Below, one piece after another: positions 16,500-27,229 of a DNA stretch of 64,000 nucleotides (position 1 is the stretch's first letter; each line of letters starts with the position of its first letter). The DNA is from Mycteria americana (lineage: Eukaryota; Chordata; Aves; Ciconiiformes; Ciconiidae): positions 108,631,756 to 108,695,755 of the forward strand of contig NC_134366.1 of NCBI RefSeq assembly GCF_035582795.1, written 5' to 3'. The notes below the pieces were generated by a model. The model did no database searches. It was not told the DNA's origin and saw only the letters and a list, made by a program, of their open reading frames with translations. Position numbers and translations under genes: made by a program.

Positions 16500-16690
16500 G
16501 AAGACACCTTAAGGTGGCAGGCTCCTTCTGTGAAGGGTCAGAAACCCCCATAATTCTTTTTGACAAAAATTATGGGGTACTGGCCATGGAGGTAGAGGGG
16601 CAGATTAACCCACGTACCAGATTGTCCTTGAGATGCTCCTTGAGGGCTGCTGATTTGGAGCATGACAAAGCCTAAATGCTCCCAAAAGGC
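16500..16690 (-). pseudogene. gypsy RT N-terminal fragment
   Basis: On the minus strand from about 16650 the sequence reads AALKEHLKDNLVRGLICPST, then after a frameshift IFVKKNYGGF (to about 16540). These correspond to the conserved RT entry segment and the FVKKKDGG motif of Ty3/gypsy RT. The part expected next, towards the YLDDI box, is missing in this orientation. Confidence 0.75.
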
Positions 16691-17038
16691 ACTAAGGAGT
16701 TGGTGGGCAGGGGGTGTCACTCTGGGTGCAGGAAAGGTTAGAGAAACCTACACGGCTGTGATCTGTCTTCGCATACTGATCTCAGTTCTGCCCGGGGCTT
16801 GGGGTCGAAACAGAAACTGCAGGGTGGCCATGGGGTCAAGTCTTATGACACCTAGGTGCAGGGAGGCTATGGGGGCAAGCCCTGGCTTAGTCTGGCGGCC
16901 AGGCTCCATGGTACTCAGCTCAGGGCCTGAGAAGAACAAGCCGGGAGCCAAGGATGGCCACAACGAAGGCTGGGCAATGATTTCACTGAGAAGGTGCAGC
17001 CCCACAGCTCTTGAACTGGCCAGCTAGAGAAGGGGTGG
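16691..17038. other. Unassigned internal part of the gypsy relic
   Basis: GC-rich sequence between the RT piece and the LTR. Its position after a minus-sense 5' LTR would be the leader/gag region. I could not match it to a domain. Confidence 0.4.
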
Positions 17039-17450
17039 TGTCAAAAGAACGTCCTATGAACAATTCAGTGATCATCAGGCAGAAACAAGGTAACATGTCA
17101 GGTCCAGGTTCAAACCAGGAAAGCCAGACAGGACAGGACTAGAAAGAGGTACACCTACAACACAGCTCATGCAGAAACTGGAGGCCCTGGCCTGAGCGTA
17201 AATGGAGCCCCTGCGCCCATGAGCAGTGGGTGTGGGTGGAGGTCCCAGGTGGGGCTGGTCAGGGCCAGTAAGGCCTGTTGGTTTAATGACTGCTGGGCTG
17301 TTGGGAGACCCTGTCACTGCCACCAACCTGCTTGGGTACAGTGGAGCTGTGCCTCGGCTGGTCAGGTCACTGCCCCGTGTGCTGGGATAACCCTCGGCTC
17401 CTGACTTATGTGCCCTTATGGAGCACCCTCACTCTTGTGGCTCCCTGACA
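17039..17450 (-). repeat. gypsy LTR, minus sense (412 bp)
   Basis: Read on the minus strand, the segment starts TGTCAGGGAGCC and ends TTTTGACA, giving TGTCA/TGACA inverted termini as expected for an LTR. It shares blocks with the fragments at 14.4-14.75 kb and at 36.96-37.34 kb. Confidence 0.65.
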
Positions 17451-17499
17451 GCTGAGGGACTTCTTGAGCCAGTTGTGGTTTCTTTGTGTTACTCAAATG

Positions 17500-17790
17500 G
17501 ATTTCTTCTCCATCACTTTTTCCATTTTCCCTTTGAAATTCATGGGAAGGGTTACATTCATAACACCCAGCTACAAGGACTTCCACAGTTTAACTCCCCA
17601 TTGCATGAAGACCACCTTCTTCAGACTGTTTTGAATCTACCTCCTGCTTGCTTCATTTTAAGCCTCTTAATTTTTCCTTTAGAAGAGACAGTGAACAACT
17701 AAACCCTATCCATCTTCTCCACACCATTCATAACTGCAGTATAGTTGCATAGTCTCCCTCTTTGCTGTCCCTTCTCGCTTTCTCCTGCTG
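17500..17790 (-). mobile_element. Ancient CR1-like LINE fragment (tentative)
   Basis: The run of phrases CTACCTCCTGCTTGCTTC, AGTGAACAACTAAACCCTA and CTTCTCCACACCATTCATAA resembles, in order, the reverse complement of an old reptilian/avian CR1-type 3' region. The resemblance is from memory and diverged, so family and boundaries are uncertain. Confidence 0.45.
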
Positions 17791-20700
17791 GAGGGGAACT
17801 CTATGCTGTCTCCCCCAGAGCCCACCTCCTTGGCATGGGATAAGGCAGGAGATACAAAGACGATGGCTTTTTTTCTTGTTTAATTAATCTGCCCTAGGTT
17901 ACCTCTTGACAGGGGAGGCACAAATCAACTCCTCTTTGGTTCTTTGTGGTTTAGGTTCAGTAATCCTCAGTAATCCTGGGTGGATTGCAGCTTGAAGAAT
18001 AACATTACATCTGTATAAATTGCCTCAGGATTTTTTGCTGTGTCCGGTATTTATCTTAATTTTTCTGTCTTAAACTGTTGAGTGCTACTGCTGTGTGTGA
18101 GGAAAGCTAACCATTGATATGAGAACTCATACTGATATGTTCTCTTGGGCATCTCTTCATCTAGTCCCATACTGTCCTTTCGCTACTGCTGTTTTAAAGA
18201 CCCACACATGAAAACGAAGTTTTACGTTTAGAGAAGAAAGAAATTTGTTTCAGAAGTGGAAGTGCTCAGTCAGTTCCTTATGTTATGCCAGTGTAGCTTT
18301 GTTTCCTCTCTACTTCCTCTCTTCCTTTTTGGAAATCCAACAAGAATCTTGATTATGCAAGTAGAATGTACGATGTCCTTGTCAGTGGCAAACCACCTGT
18401 CAATTAAGTAGAAGCAGCTCCATCACGAGAGGACAGTAAGTGCCCCCATATTTTACAAGTCAGCATGTTCTAGGGGATATCAAGTACATTTTGTTGTGCT
18501 GTCTCTAGACCAACACAATACAAGAAAACAAGGCTGACCAGTGCTGAGTTTCCAAAATGGCAGGTTTTTAAAGCAATAATTATTTGTAACTGTATTGAAC
18601 CTGTTTTAGAAATCCATACTCTTTGTGTGTATATCTTTCCTCCTTTCTCCTTTATTTAAATAAAAAAATTATTTAAGAGAGTTTTATTTATATCAAATTG
18701 CAAATGCCTTGTGCAATCTGCTGTCAGAAGAAATATTAAGTATTGGACTAGTACAATTAAATAAATTATCATTAGCCTACAAGAAAATGAAGGTTTTAAA
18801 TTCATATCCTACCAGTGTGGTGTGAAGGATGATGCAACAAGAAGAAAATGGTTGCAAGGAGGAATTCGTGTCCTATCCTCTCCTTCCCATATTTGCACAT
18901 CCTTCTACCTTCAGTTAGAACCCAAATACATAAAAAGAAGCCAAATGCAGAAGTTTTGTGAAACATAGTTGGAAAAATAAAGGGCAGAGTACGTACAGGG
19001 ATACTAGGTGTGAACAAAGGAAGCAAGAAGAGAGTTAGCCTTTAGAGTTTCTTCGCTTACCAATACTGTGGGCTGGAAAGTGGAAACCCACAGTTTTCCG
19101 TCTTCAATTTACCTTTAATACCTACAGTAAATAAGATAAGCCGCAAACGCATCATTTTTATACACTGTTTTTCAGATTATAAAAAGAAATCAGAATAACA
19201 GCAATTTCAGGATTAAACCAGCCTGCTAATGTTGCTTTTTTTCCCTCTCCCCACCCCCTTCATTACTATTTTTTACAATTTTACACAATATAAAAAATTT
19301 ATAGATTTTAACATTTACATGGAGTCTATAAAAAACTCATGCTACATTATCATATTGCTAAACTTTATTCCTTTTTATTATGGCTTTATTATTCTCTCTC
19401 ATGGATGAAATGGCTGATATTTTATTTTGAATTGTAATTTATTATACAGTTAATATCACAGGGGTATTTTTAATGAAACAATAACTGTAGAATACTGAAA
19501 AAATATAGTATTATGAAAGGGGTATATTCAATAGCATGAATGTTAACACAAATAGTAGAGAAGGAAATAGACATTTTAATTATAGTTACCTTTATCTGCT
19601 TTTATGGTGAAAGTAGAACACGTGACCCAAAAAGAAATAAATCAGAGGTTAGTCTCTATTGATTTATGGATGTGCAGTTCTTCAGTGCCGGTTATTTTAT
19701 GCCCAAGATTAACTGAGTTGATTCCAGATTTTTGCACTGTTAGTCATATGGGAAGACCAGCAAGTTTGACCTCATGAACTCTAAGACAAATCTATTCACA
19801 TTACGGTATCTTTATGACTCCAATTCCTGTGCACTGAAAGAGGAGAAAAATATAACGATTGAGAAAATGAAAATAGAAATCATTTGGAGTTGTTTTACAT
19901 GGAGAAAGGGAACAAGAGTTGCTAAGTTTTAAAACCCTTACGTAAGATAATCAATCACTGGGAAACTAGCCTTCAAACAACCTACACTATAACTACAGGC
20001 ACATACCATATTTTAATTTAATGAACTTTTCCCCTCACAATTACACACAGATCTCCTGCACTGTATAGCAAGATTTGTAAAAGACAAAAAATTGAGAAGC
20101 CCTCTTCAGTTATTCTCAGGCAAAAGTGAAAAAAAAACCCAACCATAATTCTTGTTGTGTCTCTAACTATTTACAAGTGTGTAAAACAAATCATAGGAGC
20201 ATCACACCTTGTCCGATTTACTTGTTTTTAATTTTGATCCTGGCCTAGGATTAGCCCTGTAAACAAACCTACAGCTGAACAAGGTGCTATGTGTAGTAAC
20301 AAACATTAAACCTTGTAATGATTGATTGCAGGAAGAGATCCTGACCATCACCTCCTCTAGGAACACAGGACAAGAGGACAGAGAACTATGGAAGTATAAA
20401 ACCTAGTAGCAAGGTATCTCTCATTGGCATCCCTCTTCTAGCACCTGGCACATGAGACAGACCATTTGCCTCCTGCATCCCGCTTTTAAAAAACCTTTTC
20501 TTAACAAAGTGAAACCGAAGAAGATTAACATGGCAAAGGACTGCTCAGAGGGACCTAGTGACTGGAGCCTAGCAGGGCATTTGACCCTCCACCAAGGTGA
20601 GAGAGGTCCAAGCGGAGCTCCTACAGGAGCAGCACAAGTAATGCAGCAGCTGAATGAAGATGCCTGATGTTCTAGTGGGGGCTCATCAGTGGTCAGGAAG

Positions 20701-21540
20701 AATGAAGCCGTCTTTGGTGCTAACGAAGGAAACAGCACTCAAATAGGCCAGGAAGAAATCCAGGACCACCTCGGTCCCCAGCTATCTAGGTTTCCCTCCA
20801 GTCAGTCCTTTCTCCTACCTCTCACCACCTGTCTGGATCCAGGCAGGATAGAGTTAGACTGCCGGGGAGCAGCAAGGGCCATTTGGTCGCTGAGGGGCAG
20901 GGAGCCAGGAGCAGCGTGTAATACCGAGGTGGGCATCCCACAGTATGCAGGCAAGGTGAGCAGGGCAGGCCTGGGGATGGCAGGATGTGTGAATTACCGA
21001 GCATAGCTGTTGCACAGCTGTGAACTTACTTCAGCAGAAAGGGAACCAGAAGGTAGCCTTTGCTCTAGGCAAATGGCTGTATCAGCTGGGTGAATGAACT
21101 GGCTGTGTAGGCCTTGGCTCCCGAATTAATCAAAAGAATGCAAATATATCAGCACGGCTCAGCCCAATGCAGAGTATAAAATACAAACAACAAACAGGAA
21201 GAACTCTGAAGAGAGCTAGGGGCTTGAGTGGGTTTCAACCCACATACTCCTTCCCGGAGGCTGGGAACACCCAGCATCATGACGGTGAATATATTCTAGA
21301 GATTAGTAATGGAAATCACATTTGTATTGTGACTCAACTGCATATTACGGTTGCGATACTCTCCTAAGTATGATTCGTACCTGTATTGTGATTTAAGTAC
21401 ATTGCTGTATCACTCTGATAGATCAAAATCCCATGTAACATAAGATAACTTAAAAAACCAGTAGGCTTGGTGTTAAACATTAAATCCTTCATGCATGGAA
21501 TATGTAAAAGAACCTGGTCAGAGAGTAGCATGTGCCTTGT
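17791..21540. other. Intergenic, nothing recognised
   Basis: Mostly AT-rich unique sequence (18.6-20.3 kb especially so), slightly GC-richer at 20.5-21.1 kb. Short open frames at 20.45-21.0 kb lack any recognisable domain or splice context. Confidence 0.55.
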
Positions 21541-21544
21541 GAGG

Positions 21545-21850
21545 AGAGGCTGAGGGAAGCGGGCTTGTTAACAGCAGCCTTCCAGTTCTTGTAAGGGGTT
21601 ACTGGAAAGAAGGAGCAAGGCTCTTCACCCCGCTGCCTAGTGGGATGATAAGTGACAAAGGGCATATATCAAATCAAGGAAGGTTCCAATTGGATATAAG
21701 GAAAAACTTCTGGTCACCGTGAGAACAGACAAGCCATGAAACAGGCTGCCCAGACAGGTAGCACAGTCTCCATCTTTGGAGGTTTTCATGACCTGACCCG
21801 ATGAAGTCTTGAGCAGCCTGGTCTGATCTCATAGCTGACCCTGCTTTGAG
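21545..21850 (+). mobile_element. CR1 LINE 3' fragment
   Basis: Plus-strand match to the end of CR1 ORF2 and its 3' UTR: GAGAGGCTGAGGGAAGCGGG, then FQLDIRKNFW-like coding remains, the GGCTGCCCAGACAGGTAGC block, and GAGCAGCAGGTTGGACT. The terminal octamer repeats are missing. It is old and full of stops. Confidence 0.8.
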
Positions 21851-21859
21851 CAGCAGGTT

Positions 21860-22200
21860 GGACTCTGGCCAGAGAGTGTGAGTGGGGTACCTCAGAAGTC
21901 AGTATTGGGTCCAATAGTATTCAACATCTTTGTGAACAATCCGGACGGTGGTATTGAAAGTGTCATCACCAAGTTCGCACGTGACACCAGGCTGGGAGGA
22001 AAGATATATATGCCAGAAAGTAGAGCCATCATACACACAAGTCTGGGCAGTCTGGAAGATTGAGCCAACAAGAACTGAAGATAGCAAAGATAAATGTAAA
22101 GCCCCAGGCTTGGGACAGAATAATCCCAAGCAGCAGTACAGGCTGGGGTCTAACTGGCTTGGGAGGAGGTGTCTAGTGAATTTAAAAAAAAACCTAAACA
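21860..22200 (+). mobile_element. CR1 LINE reverse transcriptase fragment
   Basis: Plus-strand remains of CR1 ORF2. GVPQKSVLGPIVFNIFVNN and KFARDTRLGG correspond to the RT palm, with the catalytic ADD box changed to ARD. KCKAPGLGQNNPKQQYRLG follows in another frame. A frameshift and stops show it is dead. It comes after a CR1 3' end, so the two pieces are not collinear parts of one insertion in normal order. Confidence 0.8.
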
Positions 22201-25200
22201 GCCTCTTCCGTGTGCAGTGTCCACAGCTACTCAGCAATCAGTTAATTCCATTTATCTATGAGGGCTATATTCTGACACTGTGAGAAGTCCCAGTGGTCTG
22301 AAATTGTGATCTGAAAGTGATACTAACAGGACTATTTATTCCTGCTCAAAGGATGGGAACAAAATGTGAAGAAAGCCTCTGGTGGGACCCACTGGAAGTC
22401 ACTGTATGAATGGAAATTATTTGCTGCTGCTTCCCAGGTTTCAATCTGTTCCTTAGCTTTAGATGTAGCAAACCCAGTGTCACACTTCTGTGTTAAACTT
22501 GTGCTTGTGCAGATACCTAGCAGCAAAAAAAGAAACACTAAATAGGAAAATACAAAATATTTTTTCTGGTTCTGTTGATTATGCTGCTTTTTCCTCTGCA
22601 TGATGACATTGGTTTAACATTAGCACTAGACTTTAGGTTCTACAGGCTTACTGCAGGGTAAAACCAAAAACATAAAGTCTTTAAGTCTTTTTCCTCACAG
22701 CACAGTTACATTGTGGGAACTCTTTTCCCTAGTGCTAACATAATGCTAAAAGCCAAAAATAGATCCAAATAAGGGTTAGGCAAATAGGTCAAGTTAAAAA
22801 GTGATGGTCCAAATACAGTCATTGTTTAGAAAGTCCATCAATAACTGGTGATTAGGAGCTGGAAACTATACTAGATAACACACAAATAATACTAGACATA
22901 AACATCTGCTTTCAGGCGCTGCTGAAAACAGAATACAAATCCAATCTGATCTTTGATCTGTATTTGGACTTCTTCTGTTCTTAGGCAGAACCTCTCTATC
23001 CCTAAGTATCCCAAACCATGGAGAAATGGATCAAGAAGGCACCCAAAGAGCACACACAGTGCTTAAAGGACATGAAAATAGACGACTCCCTTCCTGAAAC
23101 TGTTCCTGTCCCAGGAAAAGTCTATGTGTCATCATAAACAGCAATACACCGAGAGAATTCTGCTGAGAGGGGATGTTTAATTCATCCAGTGCTAGTGTCT
23201 GCTTTAATAATACTTAAAGGAGAGGATGCTTTGTCACCTATTTCAGCAGCATCTAATTTTCTGCATAGAAGTATTCTTCTAACACTTCAGCATGAATTCA
23301 AGACAAGAAATTGGCACTTTTAAATTAAGATATGACTTACTGTGAATAAAGTGAATGGTATTACAAAACATCATCTATGAATTTTTGATCACTAAAGCTA
23401 TGTGAAAGTTCATGATAGGTGACAGGGTAAAATTCCCCAGCTTGTGATCCTGCTATATTTCATAAATAACCTGGGGTGCTCAAGGCTCAAAATACTTTGT
23501 ATGTATACAAACCCACTGTGGAGATCTGATCTTTTGAGTGAGAGATCCCCAGTCCAGGCTATCCCCCATAGTGATAAAAATGCTCATGTAAGTTTTCTTT
23601 CTGCCTATATATTCTTAAAGGGAAGTCAGTTCCTAGAACTTGGGGGTTATGGGGTTATTAGTGAGACTACATTGCTAGAGGCTGAAGCAGATATTGATTA
23701 GAATTACATTTAAAATATTCTCTGCAGTGAGTAAGGGCACTTGGCATTAATCTAACACGGTAGTCTAACCCTACAGCTCTAACGGACTTCTATATTTGAC
23801 AGGGGAAAGAGATCTTGATTATGTACCAGTTGAACTAAAATTAGGCAAAGCAAACTCTGACTCATGCAGGTGAACACGCTCCCTAAAATATAATTTGAAA
23901 AATATCAACTGTGGTCATCTCAAACAAAGCACCTCAACAAGGATTGTAGAGGCAGATTTTTAAAAGATTAATAGATGGCAATCCAGAAGGATTAGAGAAC
24001 ATGCATCAATCTGATAGGAATGATTAAGCATTAACATTCCTTCCTTTAAGGTGCGAAGAAGCCAGTACCTAGATTTGTAGAAGATTCCTTGATTTTTATT
24101 TGGTTCCAAGCACGAATATTGTCCCCAAAAGTAACTTAAAGCAAAATTCTGTAGTTGAGCAAAGGAGACTGTTTTGTACACTCCAGATCTTGCAGTTACC
24201 AAGAAATGATTCATTATTCTGCTAATCCTTATAAAAGGACAAGAGAAAGTGAACCCTGAGACCACTATACACAGAAGAGCAGCAAATTTCAAAGAAGAAA
24301 GATCCATTTTGAAGAAGCAGATCCACTGAGCGCAAAGTGATCACAAAAAGTATTAAAATAAATTGTTAATAAAAAGGATCGGGAAGATATGGAATGGCCT
24401 AAGATAAAACGCTCTGTGCCAGGATCTTCTTCAAACTGAGACTCAGGAGAAACCAAGACTTCCACAGGAGATCATAACAACGGCAGGATTTTCAGCAAGA
24501 AATGTGCTTTTCTCCAGAGTAGGTAGCTTCCTCCTTGAGCCAGGCTCCTGAAGGGCATTTTTCTCAGTCAGAAATAAAATAGGCCCTAAGTACATGCATT
24601 TCTTAAAGAACGAACTTGGAGTAACAGCAGTGAGTAGGATGATTTACATATAATTTTCTTCACAGTAATAGGAATTAGAATTTATATACATGTGTATACA
24701 TTGATTGATTTTAACGAACTGGAGGAAGGCACAGCCTCTTCACCTAAATTCCAAGTGGATAAATATATTTTGGTTTAAGAAAATACTTAATATAAGATCT
24801 TCTTATGAACTCATCTGGATACAGTAATATTCTTTATATCTTAGTCTAGAACCTGATATAACATCACTTCGGGTTGCCAACCATGAAATAATTTTTATGT
24901 GCGAGCAACATTGTAAGTGCTTTGTGCCTGTAGAAAAGTGGTCCAGAGGAGAGGAAGAAACACTGAAAACAAGCTGTATCGCGTTGCTAGCAGACACACC
25001 TCAAGTCCAGAGTCACACTGTGAAAGCAGTGGTTATATTGGCATCGATACCCTGTGTTTGCTCCCTCTCGCTCTCCCTCCCTCCATCCCCCTCACAATAC
25101 ACTTACTGTTTGCTTTTATCAGGTTTCATTTCCTCCATCTCTTTATCTCTTTATTATGATACAAGAGGCACCTTCTTATTACAAAATAGTCAGGAAGCTG

Positions 25201-26655
25201 TTCTCATCTCAGGCAGTTTCATGCTAGAATGGCCTGCATGGTCACCACGTGCAAGAAGAAAGAAGCAGAAGTTGCTGCCTGTTGTGATTAATGCTTCATG
25301 TACTTGTACGTGGCACAGAGATGCTATTCTCTCAGGACCATGTGAGAGCCATATAGAAGAGTGAAAGAAAGATTAAATCTACAACACACTGGGATCTGTG
25401 AGGCGTCTTCCAATGACCATGGTATGAATGTGGAAAAAAACATCCCTGGTGCTCAGATAGCCATACACAGTCACTGTGATGTTGCAGTTGTATGGAAACT
25501 CCTCTGGATAATAAGCAGATGATAAACAGGCAAGAAGATCAACTCCTTTTACAACTTAATTCAAATCGCCTTTCTCTTGCCTGCAGGACTTCTTCCAGTT
25601 TTCGCCTTCCTTCTTTAGAACCCTTTTATATCAGATTCTCTCACGGAGGCAAAGAGCAAGGTCATTTACAATGGCAATAGAAAGTTAATTAGAACAAATA
25701 ACAAAGGCTGTAGTTTCAGTGAGTTAAAAAAACTTTAAGAGCATTAAACAGATGAAACTCAGGCAGGATCTACTTATGTCAATAGACTCCCACAGTGGGT
25801 TTCAAGACAAGTGTTTCCTTTTCATAGGACTCTACATGTTTCCTCCACCATAGTGATTCTAGGCTCAAAGTTCACCCTAGAACTGTGCTGTTAAGAATTA
25901 ATGCACAAAAGGCCAAGCAATTGATTGGTAAGGTGCTTGCAAAATGACAGGCTTATGCCACGCTCACACCAGGTCTTTACAAGCTGAGCAAAGTAACTAA
26001 GTTCAGATTTGAAGCTCTCACCTCCCCAAAATATTTAAATTGCCCATTAGACTCTGCTTGGTGCTGGTCTTGGTGGACAGGGACAGGAAGGATAAAAATA
26101 GTTTTTCCCCTTTGCAATGCTGTTTGCATTCTCCCAGTAACAGACTCCCTTTGCTAATTGCAAAGAATATTCCAACCCCTACAGAGGGAAAGAGCCGGAG
26201 AAATGGATGGAGGTGGGCCTACAGCCAGAAAGTTATCCATAGACTTTCAGACGACATCTCATTTAAGCTGATGAAACTCACTTTCACATGAGTTGTGACA
26301 TAACCATGGCAGGAACTGACAAGTGTCAAAATCTTGCTGAACAAATAAGATTTCAAGTCCTATCCCTCCATACTGAAGAAGAGCCAGCAAATATTGCACA
26401 TTTATCCTGCTTTTTCCCGTGGTACTAACTCCTCTCAGCAGCTTCACTGGCACTCTATAAGCATGTCCAATTCACGCTTTCACTTAGAATAGCTGCTGAT
26501 ATTTAAACTGAACTTTTCATGGCTTTCCCATTGGGGTGGGACACCTTTCTAAATATCACTCTACTGTGGGGAATAAAGAGTTACTGGATGCTCTGCCATC
26601 AGGATTGGGGTTTCTGCATGGATTTTTGAGCCCAAGAAGCAACCCTTTGTGTTGA
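22201..26655. other. Intergenic, nothing recognised
   Basis: AT-rich unique sequence. The open frame at 24897-25364 (plus) is the longest, but it shows only low-complexity Ser/Leu/Pro composition over a CT-rich tract and no family similarity. No supported gene. Confidence 0.55.
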
Positions 26656-26660
26656 CCAGG

Positions 26661-27224
26661 TGTCCTGGTTTCAGCTGAGATAGAGTTAATTTTCTTTATA
26701 GTGGCTGGTATGGGGCTGTGTTTTGGATTTGTGCTGAAAACAGTGTTGATAATACAGAGATGCTTTAGTTGTGCTGCACTGGTCAAGGACTTTTCAGCTT
26801 CCCGTGCTCTGCCAGGTGCAGAAGAAGTTGGGAGGGGACACAGCCGGGACAGCTGACCCCAACTGACCAAAGGGCTATTCCATACCATATGACGTCATGC
26901 TCAGTATATAAAGCTGGGGAAGAAGAAGGAAGGGGGGGACATTTGGAGTGATGGCGTTTGTCTTCCCAAGTAACCATTACGCGTGATGGAGCCCTGCTTT
27001 CCTGGAGATGGCTGAACACCTGCCTGCCCATGGGAAGTGGTGAATGAATTCCTTGCTTTGCTTTGCTTGTGTGCGCGGCTTTTGCTTTCCCTATTGAACT
27101 GTCTTTATCTCAACCCATGAGTTTTCTCCCTTTTACTCTTCTGATTCTCTCCCCCATCCCACCTGGGGGGAGTGAGCGAGCAGCTGTGTGGGGCTTCGTT
27201 GCTGGCTGGGGTTAAACCATGACA
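26661..27224 (+). mobile_element. Solo LTR, ERVL-like (copy 1, 564 bp)
   Basis: A complete LTR beginning TGTCCTGG and ending ACCATGACA, flanked by perfect 5-bp duplications CCAGG (26656-26660 and 27225-27229). A 5-bp duplication is typical of class III (ERVL) elements. It carries a CRE palindrome and TATA box, a TTTGC short repeat and a pyrimidine-rich tail. No internal retroviral region remains, so it arose by LTR-LTR recombination. A second copy lies inverted at 30534-31099. Confidence 0.9.
26890..26913 (+). promoter_or_regulatory. LTR promoter core: CRE and TATA box
   Basis: TGACGTCA (26890-26897) is a perfect CREB/ATF palindrome, followed by TATATAAAG (26905-26913). The same arrangement is kept in the inverted copy (CRE at 30862-30869, TATA at about 30846-30855, minus strand). 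This marks the start of the LTR R region. Confidence 0.65.
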
Positions 27225-27229
27225 CCAGG

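Larger units (their letters stand above)
14380..17450. mobile_element. Scrambled Ty3/gypsy LTR retrotransposon relic
   Basis: About 3.1 kb of retrotransposon remains that are GC-richer than the flanks. Recognisable pieces, left to right, are an LTR fragment (partly inverted), a gag piece with zinc knuckle (plus), RNase H with the RT-RNase H connection (minus), the RT catalytic/C-terminal part (plus), the RT N-terminal part (minus) and an LTR (minus sense). Every coding piece has stops or frameshifts. The protein matches are to vertebrate Ty3/gypsy (Metaviridae) polyproteins from memory of the family motifs. The piece order and alternating strands are not those of any intact element, so either several inversions or two interleaved copies are needed. 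It is long dead. Confidence 0.8.

Noticed and set aside
24897-25364. 155-codon plus-strand open frame
   Set aside because: Low-complexity Ser/Leu/Pro composition over a CT-rich tract, no splice sites in phase, no recognised family.
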